Origin: Haliscomenobacter sp.
GTDB taxonomy: Bacteria; Bacteroidota; Bacteroidia; Chitinophagales; Saprospiraceae
Reading direction: 5' to 3'
NCBI GenBank assembly: GCA_016713275.1
Contig: JADJPL010000005.1
Coordinates: 1-64,000 of the forward strand
Length of the DNA: 64,000 bases
Part shown: positions 1-10,393 of the stretch, in pieces
Position numbering within the stretch: position 1 is the first letter of the stretch
Layout: each line of letters begins with the position of its first letter
Made by a program: the position numbers and the translations under genes
Notes under the pieces: generated by a model
Seen by the model: the letters and a program-made list of their open reading frames with translations, nothing else
Told to the model about the DNA's origin: nothing
The model's database searches: none

Positions 1-76
1 TTGGCGTTCGCTATATCTTCAACTAGTCTTAGATCATGCTAAAACTCCATTTTAGGGGTGTTTAGAGCACAACGAA

Positions 77-110
77 GGGGGTGTTTCGGTTACCGAAACA
101 CCCCCTTTTT
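77..110 (+). terminator. Intrinsic terminator hairpin
   Basis: A perfect 13-bp stem (77-89 with 93-105) with a 3-nt loop is followed on the + strand by a run of five T. It starts two bases past the stop codon of the minus-strand phoD-like gene and can also end a + strand transcript entering from before the window. The minus-strand side lacks a T run, so + is the better direction. Confidence 0.85.
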
Positions 111-1654
111 ATTTGATCACGATTTGATTTGTCCCTTTGCGCAGCAAGCCCGATTTCCCAATATGGTCGCTATATTCATGGGAATCCTTATTCACGTAAT
201 GCCAATCGCATTGAACTTGATTTTGCGAAATAGCAACCTCCACATACCCATGATCTCTAAGTTGACATATTTCATGTGTCGGTTTTCCGGATGTCCATGC
301 AATTCTTTCTCCCCATCTTAAAACGGTCTCTAAGGGATTGCCTGAGTCCCAATTGCCTGACGAAATGGAAGGCGCCCCCACTTTCAACGGCTATTGGTTC
401 CGTTGAATGAAATGGACTCAGGTATTTCGAATGCCCAGGAACAGTGGCTATCCCCGGAAAGGAACAGGATATCCTTTATGGAATGAGAAGAAAAAGCCTG
501 GAGCACTTTGTTCCGCTCGTTGGGATAGCCAGACCAATTGTCTACTTTTCTCGTTGCCACATTAGGAATAACTGGCGAGAAATTGTACTCGGCAAAAAGG
601 ACCGGATTGCCTACCAGCTTCCATGTGGCCTCCGTTTCCGCCATTCCGTCAATTAACCACTTTGATTGCCTTTGTCCAAGCAGACGCCTTTCCGGGCTGG
701 CAAAAGAGGAATCTGTTGGCGCCATTTGTTCAGTCCTGCCTTCCAGGCGGCCGTCTAGCAGAAAAAGTACGGCTAGTGTTCCAAACGCTACCCTGCGAAA
801 AAGCGCGGGTTGGTCTTTTATGGCAACCCACTCGTAAAAAGCTTTGCGGGCGTTTGCTTTCGCTCCTGAAAATCTCCTTCTTCCTCCGGGTTGTGCGCTT
901 GGCTTCCTGTTTGAAAAGCGTCATTGGCGATCTCGTGGTCGTCCCATATATGGATAAAAGGATGGCGCTGGTGGGCGTAGCGCAATTGGGAATCCAGCCT
1001 GTACTGAGCATATCGCGTGCGATAGTCAGCTAAAGCGACCAACTCTTTTTCTTTGGCAAAGGGATCCGGTCGCTAAGTTCTATAAATCGCGGAGAAAACC
1101 CTTCATAGATGTAGTCTCCAAGGTGAACGACCGCGTCTATTTTCTCCTTTTTCTCCCCAATAGTTTGAAATGCGTTGAAATACCCCGCTTCATATGCATT
1201 GCAACTGATGACAACCAGCCTGATGGAATCTGGATTTTCTGGCAGGGTTTTTGTTCGCCCAACGACTGATTTTTTGCCGTTGCAGACGAAACTGTACCAA
1301 TAATACGTGTCCGGCTGAAGCCCGGACACCAGATGTTTCACCGTGTAATCCCGAGTATGATCCGTTGTTAAGACGCCTTTTTGAACGACTTTTTTGCATC
1401 GAATCCAGCGCTATTTTCCAGGACAGTTCTTGTTCTTCCTGATACTCGGGGTCACCCGGGTCCAGAGGACTACTTCATGGGCCGTAGGGTCGCCGGAGGC
1501 TACCCCATGGTAAAAGGGGCTCAGGCTTCTTATCATAAAAGGGGCAGTCTCATCTGTACGGTATTTCTCCAATCCAGGAAGAGCCCTTGGGTTACATCCT
1601 AAAACAACATACAGGAGCGTCAAAAATAAAGCAGGCGAAAAGAGTTCTAAACAT
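109..1654 (-). CDS. phoD: PhoD-like alkaline phosphatase / phosphodiesterase lipoprotein (multiply frameshifted)
   Basis: Metallophosphoesterase of the PhoD family, expected to cleave phosphomono- or diesters outside the cytoplasm. Family blocks appear in order on the minus strand but in different frames: HGVASGDP near 1510, HLGDYIYEG near 1110, DDHEIANDA near 935 and LSGDSHCSW near 450. The best start is ATG at 1652-1654: restoring one T in the run near 1622 gives a lipoprotein signal ending in VVLGC. About six single-base length changes are needed for one reading frame (near 1622, 1437, 1394, 1053, 860 and 385), giving about 510 residues, a normal PhoD length. Either this is a decaying pseudogene or the sequence here is poor; every conserved block is preserved, which favours sequence error. 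The family call is firm, the intactness is not. Confidence 0.75.
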
Positions 1655-1795
1655 GGGTTTTCTTTTGTAGGTTACTTGTTATCTGAAGCAGAAATAGGTT
1701 GGGAGTCCCACAAACCGCTTCGCCTGGACAACCTAATTTACAAGGATGGCGATGAAATCCCAATTCTGGTTTTCGTTTCTTTTGTTTTAATTGAT

Positions 1796-2576
1796 ATGAA
1801 GTCAAGAAAAAAAATCGGCCTCGCCCTCTCCGGGGGTGGCGCCCGGGGGGTCGCGCACATTGGAGCAATCCAGGCGCTGGAGGAGCATGGAATTTTCGCC
1901 GATGCCTTGTCGGGCGCTAGTGCAGGCGCCATCGTTGGCACGCTTTATGCTGCCGGTAAAACCCCCGCCGAAATGATGGATTTTGTCCGGGACAGCAGTT
2001 TCTGGAAAATTTTTCAGATCGGATTGCCGGTTGATGGATTGGCCAAATTGACCTACCTCCAGGAGCGGTTGGTCCAAACCATTCCCGTAGATGACTTTTC
2101 CATCCTGAAAAAGGAACTGCACGTTGCTGTCGCCAACCTGAATACAGGCCATTGCGAACTGCGGCATGAAGGTAAGCTCTTTTCCACCGTTATGGCTTCC
2201 TGCGCCGTGCCCCTTGATTTTTAAGCCGATTGAACTAAACGGCGACGTGTACGTCGATGGGGGATTGCTAAACAACCTGCCGGTTGAACCGCTTAGAGCC
2301 TCCTGCGATATCGTGATCGGCATCAATGTCATGCCCAACGTGCCGGTGTCTGCCAAGGCAGTCCAAACGGCCCTCGGTATTGCCATTCGGTCGTTTGAAC
2401 TCTCCGTGTACGCCAATACCATTCCCAGCCTCCGGCAGTGCGATATCGTCATAGAACCGGAATCGCTCTACCAATACCACATTTTTCAGTTCAATAAATT
2501 TCAGGAAATTTACGACATCGGCTACCGGAAAACCCTGGAGGCTATGCCAGAAATACTGGCGCTTGTGGGTGGTTAG
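1796..2576 (+). CDS. Patatin-like phospholipase (RssA/NTE type), one frameshift
   Basis: Serine lipase/acyl hydrolase of the patatin family, probably acting on membrane phospholipids. The oxyanion loop GGGARG is at residues 13-18, the nucleophile elbow GASAG at 40-44 (Ser42), and the dyad aspartate lies in VDGGLLNNLP, which is read in a second frame. The frames join if one T is removed at 2214-2215, restoring PLIFKPIEL. Start ATG 1796 is chosen because similarity begins there; an in-frame ATG at 1676 would add 40 unsupported residues. About 260 residues corrected, usual for short bacterial patatins, with no signal peptide. The stop TAG (2574-2576) is the last three bases of the first unit of a heptamer array. 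Divergent from phoD. Confidence 0.85.
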
Positions 2577-2611
2577 TGGTTGGTTGTTAGTTGTTAGTGG
2601 TTGGTGGTTAG
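2570..2611 (+). repeat. Heptamer tandem array, TGGTTAG family (6 units)
   Basis: Six head-to-tail 7-bp units (TGGTTAG, TGGTTGG, TTGTTAG, TTGTTAG, TGGTTGG, TGGTTAG). The TAG of unit 1 is the stop codon of the patatin gene. The same family recurs at 5333-5367. Confidence 0.9.
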
Positions 2612-2751
2612 AAGCTCCCAAAACCTGGAAGTTTCATCCCCTAACACCCTTCAAAGGGGAAAGTGCTTCGTCAGCCTTTGCAATAGGGTTGAGGATTGTC
2701 GCCCACACCCAGAAAAGCGTTTTGAGATAGCTTCTAGTGAATCGCGCCCCC

Positions 2752-2793
2752 CCGTCTACCGTCTACCGTCTACCGTCTACCGTCCACCGTCTA
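2752..2793 (-). repeat. Heptamer tandem array, CCGTCTA family (6 units)
   Basis: Six 7-bp units, five CCGTCTA and one CCGTCCA. On the minus strand the unit reads TAGACGG, and the TAG of the gene-proximal unit (2791-2793) is the stop codon of the LysM gene. Related arrays end the DUF4230-like gene and prfB in the same phase. The spacer 2612-2751 shows no gene. Confidence 0.9.
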
Positions 2794-4527
2794 ATTAATG
2801 TAAAGCCTTTGGAACGGAATAATCGTTTCCCCGGCGCTCAGGTTGTTGAGTTTGCGCAGGGTTTCTATGGTGATTCCGTAGCGTCGGGAAATGCTGGACA
2901 GGGTTTCTCCGTCTTTCACCACGTGGATACGGCGGACGGTCGATTTGGTTTCTGCCGTATTTGGGCTTTTGGGTACCATGTTGACATTGTACGAATCGGG
3001 GCCTGCCGAAGGGATGGCTGTTTTAGCCGTATATTCATAAGGGGCCGGGGCGGTGAGCGCCGGGTTGTTTTTCAGGTAGGCATTGGGGTCGGTCACGGGT
3101 TCGTACAACGGCTGATTGGAATTGTACGCACCGGGAACGGGGCCGTAATATTGCCTGGCAGAGGTCGTGGTAGCAGGAGTTGTTGAAGGGATTTCCGAAT
3201 AAGACCTTGGCGTCAGTTCGTTGGCAGCGGCGGAAGCGGATTCCGTCCAATAGGGATCCTGATAGTATTTGCTGGCCGGGGTGGTTGGAGGATTGACGGT
3301 TTCGTAGGAATCCAGGGCGCCCCGGTCTTCCGAGGGCTCGCAATCGGTGGTTTTCACCACATCGCCCGGGCGGAGCACCGTAGTGGGGGAGAGGTTATTG
3401 AAATAACGGAAACGTTCTTCGGTATACCCATACTTTCTGGCGATCGAGCCTGCGGTTTCCCCTGCCTGGACGGTTACGGTCTCCGGCGCGCTGTCCCATG
3501 CAGGGACGGCCCCCGAGGAGGCAGGCTGGTTCGGAGACCGGGCTTGCACCGAGCGGGAGTTGTCATAGGAGTCTGCCATTGCAGGCGGTTCTATGAATAG
3601 TTTCATTCCCGGATAAAGGGTCGTATTGTTGTTCAGATTATTCCATGTCTGGAGATCGGAAACATAGAGTTGGTAACGGCGGGAAATGCTAAACTGGCTT
3701 TCTCCTTTTTCTACCACGTGTACTCTGGGGGTGTATCCTTTGGTTGTCGGCATCTGGTCGTAATCACTGGGGCCCTTGGAGGCCATCGTCCGGTCCATGA
3801 TGCGGGCCATTCCTAATTCGCATACCCGCCTGAGGTAATTTCTCAGCCTCCATCCCATTGACGCGCTTGAGCTTGAAGCTGGAATTGACAGATCCGCTAC
3901 GCTCTTCCACAATGCCGAATTCAGGAACTACATAGATGTCCAGATAATTGTTTGCGGTGATGTACGTTTGCCGGAAAACAAAGGTAGAACACGGCCCGTA
4001 GCCGGCAATTTCCATATAAAAGACCCTGCCGCGGGCATCGTTAGCTGATAGATCTCCGGTTGTGGAACGGCCGTCCCGGAAAAAATCGAAGCGGTATTGC
4101 GCGGAAGTAGCTGAAACTTCCAGGCCATTGTTCTTGTAGTAGTTGGCTTGGCGCACCTGTGCTACGCGGTATTGCCCGTTTCCTATGGGAGAAACAATAT
4201 AAAATTGGTGGATTTTATTGTTAATCGCATCCATCAGGGCGGGCCCCAGAATGGAACGGTCCTGAGAATTACAATTGATCATAGCGGCAGGAAGGGAAGG
4301 CTGGACCGGAGACTGGTTTTCCAGGCCGACTTCCAGAAACAATTTTTCGGTTTCGCTGATAAACACCGAGTAAATGATAAATTCACTACCGGCTTTGGTT
4401 TCCGGATATACGTATTCCAGGCGGTCTACGCAATTCGGATCGTAAAACAGGAAGTAGGAGGCAGAGAATAACGAGTTGCTTAAAAAAGCAGAATCAGCAA
4501 GTTAGATAGAACGAGCAGCTTTTTCAT
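2791..4527 (-). CDS. Exported LysM-repeat peptidoglycan-binding protein, two frameshifts
   Basis: Secreted protein with three C-terminal LysM modules, which bind N-acetylglucosamine in peptidoglycan. Modules begin near 3720 (VHVVEKGESQFSISRRY), 3475 (VTVQAGETAGSIARKYG) and 2930 (IHVVKDGETLSSISRRYG). Between modules 2 and 3 lies a long Pro/Ser/Thr/Tyr-rich linker. The N-terminal third is a non-LysM domain with no family I recognise. The frame is rebuilt with two edits: one extra T is needed in the six-base run at 4482-4487, giving ATG 4525-4527 and a hydrophobic signal peptide, and one base must be dropped at 3839-3841. Without the first edit there is no signal peptide. About 575 residues after correction. 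The stop codon is supplied by a heptamer repeat. Confidence 0.8.
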
Positions 4528-4668
4528 GGTATCAGTGTCTTAATTGGGGGATAAGGTACAAGGAATCAGCCATTTATTCAATGGTTTTCGCAAAATGCGT
4601 TCATAGTATAAACGAAAAAGGGAAAGAAAAATTGAGCAGAGCGGGAAATCCGTTATCTGATTTGGTGG

Positions 4669-5324
4669 TTAAGCGCGTTCCACCCATCCTGTAGTGACGG
4701 CAAAAAGCACCAATTGGGAGGCGTTTTTCACTTTCAGTTTTTGCATGATATTTTTGCGGTGCGTATACACCGTGTGGGGCTTAAATTCAGGGAATCCGCT
4801 ATTTGTTTGGCGACGAGCCCCTGAGCGGTTAATCGGACGATTTCCATTTCTCTCGGGCTAAGGATAGCAGGCGCGCAGGCGTATTCCTGCCTGAAAGAAA
4901 ATTTTCCCAACAAGAAATCAATGATCTGGCTGCAGTAAAACCGTTCTCCGTTCCCAACGGCTTTCAGCGCTTCCAGAATTTCGCCTTCGTCGCAGTGTTT
5001 GGTCAGGAAGCCGTCTACCCCAAATTCAAGCGCCTGGCGAATCCCATCCTGGGTGTTATCGGAAGTCAAAAGGACAATCCGGGCCCTTGGCGCCTCCCGT
5101 TGGATAAGCGGAATGGTTTCCAGAGAAAAAGCTCCCGGTTTTTGGTAATCCAGGAACACGACCGGGCTTTCCGAACGATGCAGCATCAGGCAAAGTTCTT
5201 GTTCATTCTGGGCTTCCGTTAAGCTACTCACCAACGATAGCGGCTCCAGCAGCTTGCGCAAAGCAAGCCGGGTGAGGTACTGGCTGTCTGCCAGGATGAT
5301 TTCGTTGGTGTGATAAGCGGGCAC
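4669..5324 (-). CDS. NarL/FixJ-type response regulator, orphan, one frameshift
   Basis: Two-component DNA-binding response regulator. The receiver domain has the phospho-acceptor Asp59 (VVFLDYQ) and conserved Lys109 (FLTKH), but the N-terminal acidic pocket is reduced to a single Asp (LADSQ). The C-terminal LuxR-type HTH begins at LSPREMEIVRLTAQGL. A missing C in the four-base run near 4779-4782 truncates the recognition helix; restoring it gives SPHTVYTHRKNIMQKL and a natural end at TAA 4669-4671. The start is a GTG at 5322-5324; there is no ATG upstream in frame. No histidine kinase gene is adjacent. A TGGTTAG heptamer array lies just 9 bp upstream of the start. Confidence 0.85.
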
Positions 5325-5332
5325 GGTATTGG

Positions 5333-5367
5333 TGGTTAGTGATTGGTGGTTAGTGATTGGTGGTTAG
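5333..5367 (+). repeat. Heptamer tandem array, TGGTTAG family (5 units)
   Basis: Alternating TGGTTAG and TGATTGG 7-bp units. Same family as the array at the patatin stop codon, but here it lies immediately 5' of the minus-strand response regulator. Confidence 0.9.
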
Positions 5368-5393
5368 TGGGTGAGTGGGGGCGCTGCCTGCTT

Positions 5394-5543
5394 CCTGTTT
5401 GCCGAAATCCCCAGATTTCGTGCAGGACTATCTGCAGGTCCCCTGACCGGCGTGAACAGGCTCCCGGCTCCCCCCGTCTACCATCTATCGTCCCCCGTCC
5501 CCCTGTTTGCCGAAATCCCCAGATTTCGTGCAGGACTATCTGC
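5394..5543. repeat. Pair of 42-bp direct repeats with an internal hairpin
   Basis: An identical 42-bp sequence occurs at 5394-5435 and 5502-5543, 108 bp apart. Each copy contains GAAATC-CCCA-GATTTC, a 6-bp stem with a 4-nt loop. Degenerate CCGTCTA heptamers separate and follow the copies. No coding potential recognised. Confidence 0.85.
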
Positions 5544-5553
5544 CGGTCCTCCC

Positions 5554-5588
5554 CCGTCTACCGTCTATCGTCCCCCGTCTACCGTCGT
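5554..5588 (-). repeat. Heptamer tandem array, CCGTCTA family (degenerate)
   Basis: Units CCGTCTA at 5554, 5561 and 5575 with degenerate units between and after. The TAG stop of the DUF4230-like gene (5565-5567) is the end of the 5561 unit, the same arrangement as in the LysM gene and prfB. Confidence 0.85.
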
Positions 5589-6757
5589 CTGAAACTCCGG
5601 ATCGGGGGGGATTTCATGAAACTGGACACGCAGTTGGTATTTGGAGGAGAACGACTTGATCACTGGTCCCATCATGGTATTCAGGATTTCCTTTGCCTGG
5701 GCCCGGGCTTTGTCGTAGGCGTCGCTTTGGTTAATATCTCTTCGGAATTCCTCTCTCAGCACGTTAAAGGCCCGGTTGAAGTCCTCGTCCGTAACTTCCC
5801 GCATCCAGCCAATCGACAATCGGTCGAACTTAGGGTACACTTCGTGCGACAAAATAACCGGTTGTGGAAGGGTAACGGTGACGACCTGGTTATTGGGGTT
5901 CAGGCTGACCTTAAAAAAAGCATCCAGCCGGAATCCAATTTTGGCAATGCTGATCGCGGAAATCTCGACTTCCGTAGAGGAAACGTTGACACCGAAGAAT
6001 TTGGTCTTCATCTGTTTGCTCAAGCCTTTCTTATCCCGCACTTCATAAGTAGCCAGTTCGGCAATCGCTTTTCCACTTTTTCCTGGAGCAGGCCTTCCGC
6101 TTTCCCAAAATCCTGGATGGCGGCGCGGTCTTTCAGTTTTTGGAGGAAAGGCGCCAGTCCTTCCGTAATCGCGATGCCGCAAGGGGTTTCGACTTTCTTG
6201 CCTTTTCCATAGATCGTCCCATCGTTCATCGGTACCATGGGGGCGATAATGCTGTTGATCAGCGTACAGGTGTATTTGGAGGCCACCTCAAACAGGATTT
6301 CGGTAGCCCCTTTAAACTGGTTGTCATACCAGGTTTGGTAGATGGAAGAAGTCGAGTCCTGGAGAAGCAAAAAATCTTCGTAATAGAGGTTGCGGAGGTA
6401 ATCATGCTGTTTTTCATAAGCCGCAGGGATTTGCTTTTTCTGTTCGGCGCTAAGTCCCATGCGCGTCGCTACATGCATCAGCATGCTCATGTTCAGGTCG
6501 TAGATCAATTGGTTAAATTCCCTGCGGTACCGGCGGGGATTCGTCAGAATCGCCAGGGCGTATTCTTCATTGACGTCGAACTGGAAATCTGCGGGCAAAT
6601 AGTTGATTTGCATCTCCTTGGGTACCCGCGTGAAATTTTTTCCTTTATTGGGAAACATCTTCAGTCCTACAATTGCAATAAAACTGAGGATGAGCACCCC
6701 GAGAAGGATCTGGCCGATTCTAAGCCCTTGATGTTCTGTTCTTGCTTCCTGCCCCAT
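5565..6757 (-). CDS. Membrane-anchored DUF4230-like protein, one frameshift
   Basis: Predicted single-pass protein: a short cytoplasmic N-terminus, a membrane segment at about residues 14-35 (ILLGVLILSFIAIVGLKMF), then a long extracytoplasmic domain. The C-terminal third (VTVTLPQPVILSHEVYPKFD, followed by a charged helix) resembles DUF4230, a family of unknown function. An A missing from the run at 6069-6072 splits the gene; restoring it gives VEKAIAELATYEVR. About 398 residues. Divergent from folP across 84 bp. The last residues (DGGR) and the stop codon come from the repeat array. The function is unknown and the family call is by eye. Confidence 0.65.
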
Positions 6758-6782
6758 AGTGCGAATTGAGCGCCAAAATTAA

Positions 6783-6790
6783 TACTTTTG
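6783..6790 (+). promoter_or_regulatory. Bacteroidota -7 box for folP
   Basis: TACTTTTG fits the TAnnTTTG consensus and lies 51 bp upstream of the folP start in the divergent spacer. A TTG at 6766-6768 is closer than the usual -33 spacing, so only the -7 half is convincing. Confidence 0.55.
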
Positions 6791-6841
6791 ACCGAGTATT
6801 GTTCGGGTATCCCGGTTCAATGCTGGAATGAAACGCAAAAT

Positions 6842-7709
6842 ATGATTTCCGATCATACAACGCTCAACTGCCGGGGAAGGTTGGTAAGCTTGTCCAGACC
6901 CGTTATCATGGGCATACTGAACCTGACGCCGGATTCCTTCTACGATGGCGGCAGGTGGAACGCCCTGGATGGCGCGTTGCGCCAAACGCAGCGCATGCTG
7001 GAGGAAGGCGCTGTGTTTATAGACATCGGCGGAATGTCCACCCGGCCAGGAGCGCGCCCTGTAGACGTGGAGGAGGAACTGCAACGGGTGATTCCAGCGT
7101 TAACTGCTCCTTCGGGAACACTTTCCGGAGGCCTTGTTCTCCATTGATACGATCCATTCCCGGGTGATCCGGGAAGCATGGGACGCCGGCATCTCTCTGG
7201 TGAACGACGTTTCTGCTGGGAGCATGGACCCGGAGGTTTTTTCTACCGTAGCCAAACTCCAAATACCCTACGTTCTGATGCACATGCAAGGGGTTCCTCC
7301 GGATATGCAGACGGCCCCGAAGTACGAAACAGGCCCGGTACTGGAGATTCTGGATTTTTTTATCCGCCAGGTAGGCGTATTGAGGGGCCTCGGCATTAAG
7401 GACCTGATCCTCGATCCCGGATTTGGTTTTGGAAAAACGGTTCAGGATAACTACCGGCTGCTGGAGGAATTGGACGTTTTTAAGGTCTTGGGCCTTCCTA
7501 TACTCGTAGGGCTTTCCAGGAAATCAATGGTCTATAAAGTTTTGGGGACCGGTCCGGAAGATGCGTTGTATGGGACGACGGCCTTGCACATGGCAGCCTT
7601 GCAGAAAGGCGCTACCATCCTTCGGGTTCATGATGTTGCCCCGGCGCTGGATGCGATACGCATGTGGGAGCAATTGGAAAATGTCCGCCAAACCTCCCGG
7701 GAACCATGA
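6842..7709 (+). CDS. folP: Dihydropteroate synthase, one frameshift
   Basis: Condenses p-aminobenzoate with dihydropterin pyrophosphate in folate synthesis; cytoplasmic TIM barrel and sulfonamide target. Signature blocks: GILNLTPDSFYDGG, DIGGMSTRPGA, LILDPGFGFGKT, SRKSM and the C-terminal RVHD. Start ATG 6842 places the first strand at the usual distance. One extra base at about 7101-7108 shifts the frame; removing it yields LREHFPEALFSIDTIHS, which matches the family. About 288 residues. The stop TGA overlaps the ATG of the next gene (ATGA, 7706-7709), implying translational coupling. Confidence 0.93.
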
Positions 7710-9106
7710 CAGAAGAGCGGATCATCGAAATTGCGCTGAGGTATCTGCGCGGCCATTACAAGTACAGGCCCAGGATTGATGAGATTGCCATCCGGGCGCG
7801 GTTGCGCGGGGGCCAGAACCTGGTTGCGGACGGCATGCTGTCGTTTACTGCCCCGCACGAAACCCCGTTTACCATTACCTTCGAGGCTACCGACTACTTC
7901 AAACGGGATGAATTGTGGTATAAGGTTCAATGGCCTCTGGCCTTTTGGGACGCTGGCGCGGCAGCTTCCGCTGCCGGGAGTTTGTTTCTGCTTTATCTGC
8001 ATTGGAACAAGCGCCTCGGCCTTATGCACTCCTGGCCCTACCTGTTTTGGGCGGTTGCTTTTCTTGGCGCAGTCATTCTGACCCTTATCGTATTCAAGGC
8101 GTTACTGCCCTTGCGGCGATACCGGTACGTGTATGCCATTGAACAGTTTAAGTCGTATTTTGCCGACGATCAATGGGTGGTCTTCTCCTGGGATGTCTTT
8201 CCTGGTTACGAAGACCCTTTGTTTAAAGAAGTTAGAGAACAGTGTATTTATAATGGCTTTGGGTTGCTGGAGATCCTTCAGGACGAAAAGGTTAAACTCC
8301 ACCTGACCCCGGCAAGGGGAGCCCTTGCGGGGCAAAAAATGCGAAAACTGGTTTCTTTTCTGACGGAAAGCGACTGGTCGAAGGCCGTTCAAAAAGGGGT
8401 GCAATCGGTGAACTGGAGGGACCGCCTGGTGCGGTTCCTTAAGCGGATAACCAAACGCACGGAGTTGAACGATTTGCTTCGCTTTAAACGGCCTGTCTGG
8501 CGCCAGTTAACGATTTGTACCTTGTCGACGATGCTTCTCGTTGCGGTGCTGATTCGCGAGTATGGCAGGCGGCCCATCATCGTGGAGGACGAAGCGGCGT
8601 ACGTGGAGCGAATGGAATCCCTGGCGGCTCAACTTGCAGCCAAAGGCCCGGAGCTGGAGATTCCCGTTCTGCTGGATTCCGCGTCCGTTTGGCCTTTTGA
8701 AAAAAATACCCAGCCTTACCTGAAGCTGATTCCGGAAAGCCTCCCTGCTCAGGCGCGGGTTTCTTATGCATCCGGTTATATGGCCTATCAATCGGGGAAA
8801 CTGAAAACGTATTCCTGCGATCAGATTTTTCAGGCGGTAGAAGGAAAATTTGTGGTCTTGTCCGGTAGTTTTTACGATCTGGATTACCTGAAAAGCATCC
8901 TTTTTCGTTTGAGAGCGAACCGGATTCCTGTTAACGGCCTTTGGGCTGAATGTTTGTTCCCCAAAAGAGGCTATTACGTGTTGATCCTGGAGCAGGCATT
9001 TAACAGCCTTGAAGAAGCCGAACGGGCGCAAGGAGATCTCGACGCTTTTTTGGTAAGTCAAGGGCTTCTGCTGGAGACCCGGATTGAACGGGTACCGGAA
9101 GAATAG
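7706..9106 (+). CDS. Conserved membrane protein of unknown function
   Basis: A 466-residue protein coupled to folP by an ATGA overlap. About three membrane segments are visible: near residues 78-95, 108-128 and 270-288. The first soluble part has an N-terminal helix and a strand pattern ending in FTITFEATDYF, which could be a degenerate nuclease-like fold, but I cannot show it. The C-terminal 70 residues (VVLSGSFYDLDYLKSILFRL, then YYVLILEQ) resemble a weak SPOR domain, which binds denuded glycan strands. I do not recognise the whole protein. No frame damage. Start at 7706 rather than 7664 because of the overlap and the Bacteroidota-like N-terminus MTEERIIEIAL. Confidence 0.7.
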   Translation: MTEERIIEIALRYLRGHYKYRPRIDEIAIRARLRGGQNLVADGMLSFTAPHETPFTITFEATDYFKRDELWYKVQWPLAFWDAGAAASAAGSLFLLYLHWNKRLGLMHSWPYLFWAVAFLGAVILTLIVFKALLPLRRYRYVYAIEQFKSYFADDQWVVFSWDVFPGYEDPLFKEVREQCIYNGFGLLEILQDEKVKLHLTPARGALAGQKMRKLVSFLTESDWSKAVQKGVQSVNWRDRLVRFLKRITKRTELNDLLRFKRPVWRQLTICTLSTMLLVAVLIREYGRRPIIVEDEAAYVERMESLAAQLAAKGPELEIPVLLDSASVWPFEKNTQPYLKLIPESLPAQARVSYASGYMAYQSGKLKTYSCDQIFQAVEGKFVVLSGSFYDLDYLKSILFRLRANRIPVNGLWAECLFPKRGYYVLILEQAFNSLEEAERAQGDLDAFLVSQGLLLETRIERVPEE

Positions 9107-9163
9107 GCCTGTTGCGTACCGGGCGCCGGGCGGTTCAAAGAGTACCGAACCATGACGAGGAGA

Positions 9164-9181
9164 AAATAAGTGAACTTATTT
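9164..9181. promoter_or_regulatory. 18-bp palindrome upstream of the aminotransferase
   Basis: AAATAAGT and ACTTATTT are exact inverted 8-bp half-sites with a 2-nt spacer, ending 13 bp before the aminotransferase ATG. The position suits an operator or a 5'UTR structure. No matching regulator is encoded nearby. Confidence 0.45.
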
Positions 9182-9193
9182 AATGCAGTAGTT

Positions 9194-10393
9194 ATGCCAA
9201 ACGTATCCAAACGATCCCAGGAAGTGCCCTTATCCCCATTTCGATAGCTGCGCTAGCCGAACAGGTGAAACAGGAGGGCCGAAAAGTGTACCACCTCAAT
9301 ATCGGGCAGCCCGATATTCTCACGCCTCCGGGAGCAATGGCCCGACTAAAAGAAATGCCCTTTCGGATTGTCGCATACTCCTGCGGAAGGGTTGTTATCC
9401 TTGCGCCACGCCATGGCTTCCTATTATAGCCGTCTTGGCATACAAGTCGCTCCGGAAGAGGTGGTCATTACGACCGGCGCTTCCGAAGGGCTCCAGCTGG
9501 CGTTGTTCACCTGCTTTGAACAAGGAGACGAGGTGATCATACCAGAACCTTTTTATGCCAATTACAGCGGGTTTGCTCAGATTGCCGGGGTGCGGGTTGT
9601 CCCGGTAAAGAGCAATATCGAAACCGGTTTCGCCATGCCGGGCATTTCGGATTTTGAAGCATTAATCAGTCCCCGCACCAAAGGCATCTTACTGTGCAAC
9701 CCAAGCAATCCGACCGGAACGTTTTACCCCAAGGAAGTGGTCCTCGCCCTGGGAGACCTGGTTAAGCAGTATGGTTTGTTTTTACTGGTTGACGAGGTGT
9801 ACCGCGACTTTATTTACGACGGGCAGACCTTTTTCTCGGCGATGGAAATTGACGGACTGGAGGCGCATGTTATTCTGATCGACTCCGTATCCAAGCGGTT
9901 CAGCGCTTGCGGGGCCAGAGTGGGTACGCTGGTTACGCGAAACCGCGAAGTAATTGAACAGGTGTCCCGGTATGCCAAGCTTCGGCTGAGCCCTCCTTTT
10001 CTAGGGCAGGTTCTGTCGGAGTTTATGCTGGAGGAAGCGGCGGAATACCTCGGCCCCGTTGTTGCGGAATACGCCGCCCGCCGGGATATCTTGTTCGAAC
10101 GGCTTTCGGCTATACCGGGCGTCGTTTCCTATAAGCCTGGGGGCGCGTTTTATTGTTTTGCCAAATTCCCGGTAGCCGATGCCGACCATTTTTGCGAGTG
10201 GCTTCTGGGGACGTATTCCTACCAAGGAGCTACGGTTATGCTGTCAAGCGGACGAGGATTTTATGCCACGCCAGGATTAGGCCTCGACGAAGTCCGCATT
10301 GCCTACATTCTAAACCAAGCGGATCTCCAGGCCGCTATGGAGGTGTTGGAACAGGCTTTGGCAGTTTATCCCGGGCGGCGGCGGCCCCTTTAA
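9194..10393 (+). CDS. Class I aminotransferase (AspC-like, PLP-dependent), two frameshifts
   Basis: Fold-type I PLP enzyme, most like the Asp/aromatic group with the N-terminal motif KVYHLNIGQPD. Seen: CNPSNPTGTFY, the PLP lysine in DSVSKRFSACGARVG, and the late substrate-binding region. Two missing C residues break the N-terminus: in the four-base run near 9236-9239 and in the pair near 9380. Correcting both gives one 400-residue protein from ATG 9194, the family length. Substrate cannot be assigned; aspartate or an aromatic acid is most likely. It stands alone between the folP operon and yidC. Confidence 0.88.

Noticed and set aside
1..76. A gene at the left edge
   Set aside because: No open frame with recognisable features; only the terminator at 77-110 suggests a gene ending before the window.
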